Origin: CAZSSH01 sp964609825
GTDB lineage: Bacteria; Verrucomicrobiota; Lentisphaeria; Victivallales; Victivallaceae
Assembly (NCBI GenBank): GCA_964609825.1
Contig: CAZSSH010000010.1
Location: 620,001-684,000 of the forward strand
Reading direction: 5' to 3'
Length of the DNA: 64,000 bases
This document shows positions 26,505-33,274 of this stretch, one piece after another. Position numbers and translations under genes: made by a program. Position 1 is the stretch's first letter. Each line of letters opens with the position of its first letter. The notes beneath the pieces are model-generated. The model saw nothing but the letters and a program-made list of their open reading frames with translations. It made no database searches and was not told the DNA's origin.

Positions 26505-26531
26505 TATACCATACAACAAACCCAAAGTCAA
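26503..26531 (-). promoter_or_regulatory. Promoter of the polysaccharide locus
   Basis: On the minus strand TTGACT (26526-26531) and TATAAT (26503-26508) are separated by 17 bases, about 40 bases ahead of the start of the GH-like gene. Confidence 0.75.
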
Positions 26532-26589
26532 GACCCTGCCGCGATTTTTTCGGAGTTTTTTCAAACGCCCGGATGACTAAGAACTCAAG

Positions 26590-26888
26590 CGATAGAGCAT
26601 AACCGATGGTGCACGGAGTGGGAGGGAGACCGGCGACCTTGTGTTTAGGTGGCCGCTTGGTACAGATCATGGTTGTCGCCCACGCCGCGCTGTAGACTTC
26701 CGCTGTTAGCCGGCCGGAGCATGCTTCGCTACCCCGTCACGCCACCTCAACGCGGACGGCTGCGCGCCCGCTACGGCGGTGGAGCCTTCGCTCGACTCCG
26801 TTCGGCTACGGAGCACTTTGCTCCGTGTTGCCGGTGCTGCGCAAGCGGCAATGCCCTCACATGCGCTCGCGGCGCTAACCGCGCTATT
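26590..26888. repeat. Interspersed intergenic repeat, copy 2
   Basis: Second copy of the repeat at 16547. Conserved blocks are at 26590-26608, 26708-26739 and 26870-26888. Relative to copy 1 it carries an extra stretch of roughly 90-100 bases between the second and third blocks, which includes the hairpin GGAGCA-CTT-TGCTCC (about 26812-26826). It leads directly into a tandem repeat. Read on the minus strand, both copies share a short amino-acid-like pattern (G-S-E-A-C-x-G-R-L-x-A-E-V), but the frames diverge or stop soon after, so I do not call a gene. Confidence 0.7.
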
Positions 26889-27016
26889 GGTGCGAGAAGA
26901 CATTCGCGCTATACCCGACATTCGCGCTGTTGGTGCGAGAAGACATTCGCGATATACCCGACATTCGCGCTATGCCCGAGAGAAGACATTCGCGCTGTAC
27001 CCGTGAGGAGACATTG
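26887..27016. repeat. 43-base tandem repeat
   Basis: Two near-identical 43-base units (26887-26929 and 26930-26972) are followed by a diverged third (26973-27016). GACATTCGCG occurs five times, at 26899, 26917, 26942, 26960 and 26985, with alternating spacing of 18 and 25 bases. There are no unique spacers, so it is not a CRISPR array. The unit is related to the last bases of the interspersed repeat. Confidence 0.8.
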
Positions 27017-27065
27017 CTATTATTAATTTCTGCGGACAAAAAACAATATTTTTTCGATTTTCAGC

Positions 27066-27094
27066 TTGACAAACCGCAAAAAAGGTGATATTTT
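27066..27094 (+). promoter_or_regulatory. Promoter of tRNA-Cys/tRNA-Thr
   Basis: TTGACA (27066-27071) and TATTTT (27089-27094) with a 17-base spacer end 17 bases before tRNA-Cys. Confidence 0.75.
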
Positions 27095-27111
27095 AGATAT
27101 ACAAAGAACGA

Positions 27112-27185
27112 GGCGTGGTAGCCAATCGGTTAGGCAGCGGTCTGCAAAATCGCATAGACCGGTTCGACTCCGGTCCACGCCTCCA
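27112..27185 (+). tRNA. tRNA-Cys (anticodon GCA), CCA encoded
   Basis: Acceptor GGCGTGG pairs with CCACGCC; anticodon stem GCGGT/ATCGC encloses CTGCAAA, giving GCA. The T loop is GGTTCGACTCC and CCA is encoded at 27183-27185. Confidence 0.95.
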
Positions 27186-27202
27186 TTTTTTTGCCCTCAT
27201 GG

Positions 27203-27278
27203 GCCAATGTAGCTCAGTCGGTAGAGCAATTCACTCGTAATGAATAGGTCACCGGTTCGATTCCGGTCATTGGCTCCA
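27203..27278 (+). tRNA. tRNA-Thr (anticodon CGT), CCA encoded
   Basis: Acceptor GCCAATG pairs with CATTGGC; anticodon stem ATTCA/TGAAT encloses CTCGTAA, giving CGT for ACG codons. T loop GGTTCGATTCC, CCA at 27276-27278. It lies 17 bases after tRNA-Cys, at the left edge of the AT-rich island. Confidence 0.95.
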
Positions 27279-27714
27279 GCTTATATCATTAATCACCAAC
27301 AACTTATAATCATAAACGCTCAACCGGCATCCATCACCACCGGCCACCACCATTTACCCTCAGCCCCCCAAAGACATACAAAAGACTGATCAAAATTTCT
27401 GTCAAAATGATTTGGCAAGGATATATAATAATAATGAACTGATGACCTATTCATTACGGGTGAATTGCTCTACTAACATAACAATATCGGCTCACCACTG
27501 GTAATCTCACCAATAATGACTTCCCCATAAATCACTTAGAAATTAGTTAAAATCAAGCTCATTACTATTAATTTATTAACAATTTACGGAACAATCAACA
27601 AACTAAACATTTGATTTTTGAATGACAAATGCTTTATTATATTTCATGGATTTAATTTATTAAAGTTTTCATATCGATTTTTCATTATTTTACTACTAAC
27701 TTCAACAAGGATAT
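27279..27714. other. AT-rich gene-free stretch at the island edge
   Basis: 436 bases between tRNA-Thr and the TIR gene, much more AT-rich than the flanking chromosome. It contains an inverted piece of tRNA-Thr (27443-27473) and one arm of a weak direct repeat (27591-27629). I see no open reading frame, integrase remnant or clear promoter apart from general AT richness ahead of the TIR gene. Confidence 0.6.
27443..27473 (-). repeat. Inverted fragment of tRNA-Thr
   Basis: These 31 bases are the reverse complement of 27221-27251, covering the D-arm 3' side, the whole anticodon arm and the first bases beyond, with one mismatch (30 of 31). The acceptor, T arm and D loop are missing, so it cannot be a tRNA. 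It looks like a scar of integration or rearrangement next to the tRNA. Confidence 0.85.
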
Positions 27715-28941
27715 ATGATGGGGAAAGAATTACTTTTAGCAATGCAAAGGTTTAACGGCAATAAAACACCTAAAATCTTTATTAGTCACGCAACAGTCAG
27801 TAAGCGATATGCAAAAATAATCATTGATCTATTGAATGCTATCGGAGTTCCGAAATCAAAAAATAACATTATTTGCTCGTCGGTAAATGGCTATAGAATT
27901 CCGTTAAATGAAAATATTTATGATTACCTAAGAGACCAGTTTATGCATCATGACTTACTGGTATTGTTTCTTTTGTCACCAGAATATTATAAAAGCGCTG
28001 CCTCATTAAATGAAATGGGAGCTGCATGGATTTTACAAAATGACTATAGGGCTATTTTATTACCAGGTTTCGACTATAAAGACATCACCGGGGCAATTGA
28101 TCCTCGGGCCGTATCTATGAAACTTGACGACGAAACGATAAAAGACCACTTGGAAGATTTTAAAGAACAAATTGAAAGGAAATTTAAACTAACACCAATT
28201 TCGCATCTTATATGGGAAGAAAACCGTGACAAATTTATAGAAAATATACAAAACATTCCAATTCCACTATCAGCACCACAAGATAAACAAATTATTGAGC
28301 TTGAAAATCGGATATTATTTCAGAATAAAACAATCGAAGAATTGCAAAATAAACTCAAAATAATTTCAACTCAATCTTCGACATATAATAAAACAGATAG
28401 TGATATTTTCTCAATTGATAATTGTTTATATGGCACGGATATAGCACGGTTTCTTATAAATGAATATGCAATACTTTGCAGTAAATACCCTAAAAAATCA
28501 ATCAATTACATGTCCGAAGCATTATTAATTTTAAAAATGATTTCACAAGCAAATATGCGAATGACAATAGATCAGGTTTCTCTATTGGATGGACGCGACG
28601 GGTTGCCTTTTTTGAACGCACTAAAGTCACAAATCGAAAGTGATATAAAAAGCAATCAAAAATCAAAAAATGACGATATTTTCATTATTAACCCAGAAGT
28701 CAAAGGACGATTTGTAAAAGAGTTGAAAAAACTTGAATCCTTGCTTATCGAGAACAATGATAGTCACTTAAACAGCTTGCCACATGGATCAATCAAAGCT
28801 TTAAATAATAGAATCAATAAAATAATTTTCAATATTAATGAATTATGGGTAAATAACTCAGATCAATTTTCTTTTGACGACTCAATAAAAATGACATCAT
28901 TATTAAAAAGAGCAGAAGAACAAGGATTTAAACAAAAGTAA
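27715..28941 (+). CDS. TIR-domain protein, probable NADase-type immune effector
   Basis: Residues about 18-135 form a bacterial TIR domain: KIFISHATVSKRYAKII at the first strand and helix, DLLVLFLLSPEYYKSAASLNEMGAAW with the likely catalytic Glu100. In bacterial antiphage systems such domains cleave NAD+. A short coiled coil follows (about 186-212), then a helical C-terminal region of 200 residues that I do not recognise and that could be the sensor or an oligomerisation part. Codon and base use are far more AT-rich than neighbouring chromosomal genes, which points to transfer. AAGG lies 4 bases before the first ATG and 7 before the second (27718), so either may start translation. No Thoeris, Argonaute or CBASS partner is visible. 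Confidence 0.8.
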   Translation: MMGKELLLAMQRFNGNKTPKIFISHATVSKRYAKIIIDLLNAIGVPKSKNNIICSSVNGYRIPLNENIYDYLRDQFMHHDLLVLFLLSPEYYKSAASLNEMGAAWILQNDYRAILLPGFDYKDITGAIDPRAVSMKLDDETIKDHLEDFKEQIERKFKLTPISHLIWEENRDKFIENIQNIPIPLSAPQDKQIIELENRILFQNKTIEELQNKLKIISTQSSTYNKTDSDIFSIDNCLYGTDIARFLINEYAILCSKYPKKSINYMSEALLILKMISQANMRMTIDQVSLLDGRDGLPFLNALKSQIESDIKSNQKSKNDDIFIINPEVKGRFVKELKKLESLLIENNDSHLNSLPHGSIKALNNRINKIIFNINELWVNNSDQFSFDDSIKMTSLLKRAEEQGFKQK

Positions 28942-29208
28942 ATTCATTGATATGAAAACATTAATAATCAAATCGCAAGGGATTGGAAAGGAGATTCTGA
29001 AATTCGGCGACATATTTTTAAGTCTCCGATAACGAATACTATCTCTGAGCCCCCTTAAGGGCTTTGGGATCGGTCGGATTTGTTCCGACTCCGTCAAGAG
29101 CAACGTTTGTTTCCATGATCAGTCGAAAAACAAATGAGTGCATAATTCCGGACGCTACCGGTAAAATCGCCAATAGTACATGTTCGAGATATTTTCCGCA
29201 CTCACGCT
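28942..29208. other. Gene-free stretch after the TIR gene
   Basis: 267 bases between convergent genes. Two small inverted repeats are visible: AGCCC/GGGCT around 29048-29063 and GTCGGA-N5-TCCGAC around 29075-29091. Neither is followed by a solid T-run. They may together act as a terminator for the TIR gene. Confidence 0.4.
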
Positions 29209-29890
29209 TCATTGATTGTCGTTTTTTGTCTCTTGCTCATACTTTTCAAGTCCATATTCCCAAAATCCCATATCAATAACTTTCATGACGGGGTATTTAT
29301 CTGCATATTTTTGAATGGACGCTTGGTTGTCAATTGCATATTTTCGAATACTTTCAATATTTTTTTCGGTAAGTTGCATATTGGGGTTACCCCAAAATCC
29401 CAGACAAAAAAATTGATCAAAAGCTGGCAGGCAGCCAAGAGTTCCCAGTATAATTTTTGAAATTAAAGTTGATGTTGGAGTTATTGATTTCAAGGATATT
29501 TTCTTTTCATGTGTTTCCTTTTCATACGTTATCTTTTCATAATATCCATTCAAATCTTTGACCAATTCTAAAACGCCAGCGACATATCCCTCATTCTTAT
29601 ACGAATCACCTCTCAACCATGAATATTCTTCTATAATGCCAATCGCATCGACGTGGATTTTATAATCTTTCCAAAGTAGCCCGGACGATCCTCTTGTACA
29701 TTCCCCAGCTTGCAAGATAAAAAGACAGATGCAACGCAAGATAATCTTTATCAGATGCCTTTGAAATATTATCAAAAGCCTCATAACAATGATCCCATGA
29801 CAAATTTCTATGATATGGATCATCATTCTGAGACTTTAGAAATATCTCTATGTATCCTTTGAGTTCTTCTATTGACATGGGATTTTGCAT
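29209..29890 (-). pseudogene. Frameshifted gene of an uncharacterised family
   Basis: Two overlapping frames join into one protein of about 227 residues if a single base is removed near 29694-29695. The first frame starts at ATG 29888-29890 with AAGGAGA 8 bases upstream and runs through SWDHCYEAF and LALHLSFYLASWGMY before ending abnormally; the second continues RGSSGLLWKDYKIHVDAIG and on to 29209. The junction L-A-S-W-G-M-Y-R-G-S-S, with K-D-Y-K-I-H after it, is a pattern I recall from a widespread hypothetical family, so the split is probably a real indel or a sequencing error. Base composition is AT-rich like the TIR gene. Function unknown. Confidence 0.75.
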
Positions 29891-29903
29891 CAAATCCGTC
29901 TCC

Positions 29904-30557
29904 TTATTTGTTGGATGAGCTGATTTGGATCAAATTTCTTTCCGGATCGGCAAAAGAGTGTTGGATGTTTTCAAAAAAACGGGCGACGTGGAGTCCGTCA
30001 ACAAAGCAATGATTCAATTTGACGCCGATCGGGATCAACCCGTTTTCGAGTTTGCCCCAGGCCAGAATCGGAACGGTTTGGTCGGCATGGTACTCCGCTT
30101 GCGCAATCGACTCAAAATGCAGCCACGGCACGCAACTGGCACAAATAAAGTCTTCGCCGTGCTCCGTCAACGGAGCCGGTTTGCCGGTTTTCGCGGCTTC
30201 GATTTTGGGCGCTATGGCGGCTTTAAACTCGCCAAAGGTAGCAAAATATTCACACCAAACTTGACAAAACATCTCATGCTCGGTCATTACCGGGGTCATC
30301 ACGGCAACTTGCTTAAACTCCACCGGACAACCATCCAAAATACGCTGACGCATCTCCGGCACCGAATTTGCCGCCCGCAAAATTGCATACAATGAGAGCA
30401 AAAAAAATGACTCCCCATGACCTTTGGCATATTGATAAAGATTGTCGGCTTTGAGCTTGACGCAAACATTAAAACAAGGCGCGGCAAACGAGCGGTAAAA
30501 ATGAAACAAATCTTTCCGTTTCCAATGTTCCAAATCTATTTTACGGTATTCATTCAT
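29904..30557 (-). CDS. Chloramphenicol acetyltransferase-like O-acetyltransferase
   Basis: A 217-residue protein of the CAT trimeric acetyltransferase family. The catalytic motif NHCFVDGLHVARFFENIQ near residue 182 has the general-base His and the following DG; the N-terminal segment (I-D-L-E-H-W-K-R-K-D-L-F-H-F-Y) is typical of type A enzymes. Members acetylate chloramphenicol 3-OH, but many close relatives act on other or unknown hydroxyls, so resistance is not assured. ATG 30557 is chosen over the upstream TTG (30593), though neither has a strong ribosome binding site. GC is intermediate between the island and the chromosome. Confidence 0.8.
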   Translation of the reverse strand: MNEYRKIDLEHWKRKDLFHFYRSFAAPCFNVCVKLKADNLYQYAKGHGESFFLLSLYAILRAANSVPEMRQRILDGCPVEFKQVAVMTPVMTEHEMFCQVWCEYFATFGEFKAAIAPKIEAAKTGKPAPLTEHGEDFICASCVPWLHFESIAQAEYHADQTVPILAWGKLENGLIPIGVKLNHCFVDGLHVARFFENIQHSFADPERNLIQISSSNK

Positions 30558-30757
30558 CAAACATTTCGCTTTACGGTAAAATAATTGACACAAACATATA
30601 ATACCATCGTTAATATATCTTGTTGTTTTTTACTTGCAACAATCAATTCGTCAAACCTTTGATTTTTTATTGATAAATATTTTACCGTTTCGTCGTCGTT
30701 TCCCTCCGTCGCCGATCGTTAATACCAACCGGCAAGCGGAGAAAAACGATGACCGGC

Positions 30758-32281
30758 TCAAAGCTTGTGTTTGCCGGAAACGAGGATTTGTCCGCGATAA
30801 ACGCCGCTGGTCCCCGCCGGAATCTCGATGTGGCCGTCGGAGATGATGATGTCGCCGTTGACCGTCGGCTGCTTCCAGTAATAGTTGATGTTTTCGTTTT
30901 GGGGATCGATCACAAATTCGCGGAACCCCGGCTGGGTCGGGCGGATGCCGCAAAAGTAGCGCGGGATCACGTTGGCCGGAGCGGCGCCCCACGCGTGATT
31001 CCAGTCCTGATTGGGTTTCAACGTGTCATCCCAAGCCTCCATCGCGATGGTGGATCCTTTGATCAACATATTAAACCAGCTGCGCAGCGAGTTGTCAAGC
31101 ATCAGCTTTAACGCATAGTCGCTCTGCCGGAGCATGTAGACGCTCTCCAAGAGGAACTGCGCGCCAAAGACGCTGCAGGCCATGCCGCGGCTCTTGATGT
31201 GTTCGGTAATTTTGGCAAACTCCCCTGCTCCGGCAATGCCGAAAAAGACGGCGAAAACCGAGCTGTGCAAGGCCGAGTGGCTGCTCACCGGGCTGTCGAC
31301 AAAGAGGCCGTTTTTAAGCATGTGTTTGCGCAACGAAGCCTTGACCAGCTGCGCCCGGTTGAGGTACTTGACGTCGCCGGTCAACTCATACATCGCATTC
31401 AAAGCGCCGACATGGTAGCAGTTGGGGACAAAGTTGACTTCGCCGAACTCATAGCCGTCGCGCTCGGGGAGCGGCCAATCGACGATGTCGCGGATCTTGT
31501 CATCGGGGCGGATCAATAAATCGTCCCCGGCGCGGTCGAGCAAGAGCTTCGCCTCAAGGTGCGGGAGAAACTCGTCCACCGTCTTGCGGTCACCGGAGTA
31601 CAACAGATAATCGCGCACCAAAATCGGGGTCATCAGCACCCACTCGGTCGGCCAGGTGGGATAAGTAAAAAAGTACTCGATCGTCTTTTTGGCAGTCGTA
31701 TAATTGGCGTCGCAGCAGAAGTGCCCGAGCTGGTTGATGTAAGCGTCGCCCTCGTAGGGCAAACGCTCGCGCTCGCCATCGACGTACATGCCGAAAACGT
31801 TGGTCGCTTTGATCGAGTATTTGCAAAAGTCCCAAAGCTCGTTGAGGCCGGCGTTATCCGACTCAAAATGCGAAGCATTGTCGTTAAAATCATCAAAATA
31901 GGCGATTTGCCTGACCATCTTAATCCGGTCGGGGCGATAACAAATCTCCGCGTAACGGAAAGGGGCGATTTCGCCTTTGCACTCCGCCGGCGCCACACAC
32001 GACGGGGTGGCCGCCGGGGGCTTGTGGGTCGGGATGACCATTTGGTAAAAGTGCATTCCGGGCTTGAGCACCAGCTCCATCTTTTTAAAGCAGCGGAAGC
32101 CGCCCGGCTCGCGGTTGATCCGGTTATCGTTAACACACTCACCAATGCAAACTTCGACCGTTTCGCCCCCGTTGCCCTCCAGAGCAAACTCAAGTTGGCC
32201 GAAGGCGTCGCGCCCGAAATCATAAAAACAGCCGTCGGCAAACGCAATCACTTTTGCCGGAGCAACGTCAACTCTCATCAT
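30758..32281 (-). CDS. GH78-like alpha-L-rhamnosidase, cytoplasmic
   Basis: A 507-residue protein with the catalytic (alpha/alpha)6-barrel layout of GH78 rhamnosidases. Key segments are YVDGERERLPYEGDAYI, which corresponds to the catalytic D-x-x-R-x-E-R region, YFFTYPTWPTEWVLMTP, a WNHAWGAAPANVIPRYFCGIRPTQPGF segment typical of the C-terminal part of the barrel, and the final beta domain. N-terminal lectin-like domains of larger GH78 enzymes are missing and there is no signal peptide, so it would act on imported rhamnosides. AAGGTGA lies 7 bases before the double ATG. Rhamnose would feed the divergent rhaA operon 5 kb away. Confidence 0.8.
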   Translation of the reverse strand: MMRVDVAPAKVIAFADGCFYDFGRDAFGQLEFALEGNGGETVEVCIGECVNDNRINREPGGFRCFKKMELVLKPGMHFYQMVIPTHKPPAATPSCVAPAECKGEIAPFRYAEICYRPDRIKMVRQIAYFDDFNDNASHFESDNAGLNELWDFCKYSIKATNVFGMYVDGERERLPYEGDAYINQLGHFCCDANYTTAKKTIEYFFTYPTWPTEWVLMTPILVRDYLLYSGDRKTVDEFLPHLEAKLLLDRAGDDLLIRPDDKIRDIVDWPLPERDGYEFGEVNFVPNCYHVGALNAMYELTGDVKYLNRAQLVKASLRKHMLKNGLFVDSPVSSHSALHSSVFAVFFGIAGAGEFAKITEHIKSRGMACSVFGAQFLLESVYMLRQSDYALKLMLDNSLRSWFNMLIKGSTIAMEAWDDTLKPNQDWNHAWGAAPANVIPRYFCGIRPTQPGFREFVIDPQNENINYYWKQPTVNGDIIISDGHIEIPAGTSGVYRGQILVSGKHKL

Positions 32282-32302
32282 GATAAATCACCTTTCTGTT
32301 AT

Positions 32303-33271
32303 TCAAAAACTTTGCCCGAGCCACGGACAATGGTTGCACACCGGCAAGCGGTGAAGTTTACAATAAGCACGGATCTTTTGCGCGGTTTCACCGTAAAAGA
32401 TGTCGCGAAGTGGCATTTCTTTGACATTGCCCAATTGGAAGCCGAAGTAATCGGTGCAAAACGACACATTGCCGTCATGCCGGATGTGGACGCGGTGATC
32501 CAACGCCGGACAAACCGCCCCCGCAAACCGCGCCTCCGGGTAATGGTGCGGCGTAAACACAACCGGCATCGGGTACGTTTTACCCGCCATCGCCGCCAAC
32601 ACTGTTTTGAGATCGCTTAAATACTGACGGTCGTCCTCGCGCACCCATGCCGCGAGCTCGGGGTACAAAGGTTGCCCAAGCTCACGCGCCATTTGCTGAT
32701 ATGCTTCAAAATCAGCCGGTGAGACATACATCAGCTGACTCAGGATCATTTGATCGGGGTGCAAATACGCCAGGGCAAACGGCAGCTCCGGGATCAGTTT
32801 GACGTTGACGTCGGAGACCGTGGTCATAAAAATGAGTTTGCCGGTGCGGTCTTTGAGCAGCGGTAAATTTTGCTCCAATTTGGCAAACACGCCCTCCCCG
32901 CGGCTCCGGTCGTGGACGATGCCGAAACCGTCCACCGAGACAAAGATTTCGGCAAAGCACTCATTAAGGACCGCGGCATGGCGGTCGATCAACGTACCGT
33001 TGGTGACGACAGAGAGCTCAAACTTGCGGGCAGACAATTCCCGCGCCAAGGCATCGAAATCGTGCCACAGCAAAGGTTCACCGCCCCACAAGGTGATTTT
33101 GGCGGTTTCCGCCCCGGCACATGCCTTGAGCTCGTCGGCCAAACCAAGCCACTTGGCAAGCGGCAACTCGTTGGCCGGATCGCACGCCAGCATACCTTTG
33201 GCCTGACCGCAAAAGGCACACTTGAGATTGCAGCGGCCGGTCAACTGAAAATGAGCTCTGGAAAGTGTCAT
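32303..33271 (-). CDS. Radical SAM protein with SPASM-like C-terminus
   Basis: A 322-residue protein with the CxxxCxxC cluster motif C14-NLK-C18-AF-C21 that binds the [4Fe-4S] cluster cleaving S-adenosylmethionine, the SAM-contacting GGEP near residue 64, and VVTNGTL. Four or more cysteines near the C-terminus (AVCPALDHRVHI, SFCTDYFG, CKLHRLPVCNHC) form a SPASM/twitch-like domain for auxiliary clusters. Such proteins modify peptides or mature enzymes such as sulfatases; no short precursor peptide or sulfatase is adjacent. It lies 3 bases after the membrane protein gene and 21 before the rhamnosidase. Confidence 0.85.
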   Translation of the reverse strand: MTLSRAHFQLTGRCNLKCAFCGQAKGMLACDPANELPLAKWLGLADELKACAGAETAKITLWGGEPLLWHDFDALARELSARKFELSVVTNGTLIDRHAAVLNECFAEIFVSVDGFGIVHDRSRGEGVFAKLEQNLPLLKDRTGKLIFMTTVSDVNVKLIPELPFALAYLHPDQMILSQLMYVSPADFEAYQQMARELGQPLYPELAAWVREDDRQYLSDLKTVLAAMAGKTYPMPVVFTPHHYPEARFAGAVCPALDHRVHIRHDGNVSFCTDYFGFQLGNVKEMPLRDIFYGETAQKIRAYCKLHRLPVCNHCPWLGQSF

Positions 33272-33274
33272 GAT

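Noticed and set aside
26887..27016. CRISPR-like regular repeats
   Set aside because: Units are directly abutting with no unique spacers and no cas genes are near.
26649..27026. 125-residue frame across repeat copy 2
   Set aside because: The sequence is the interspersed plus tandem repeat; the translation is repetitive, Arg-rich and has no ribosome binding site.
29660..29826. Two separate overlapping hypothetical genes
   Set aside because: The two frames complement each other across a conserved junction, which fits one frameshifted gene better.
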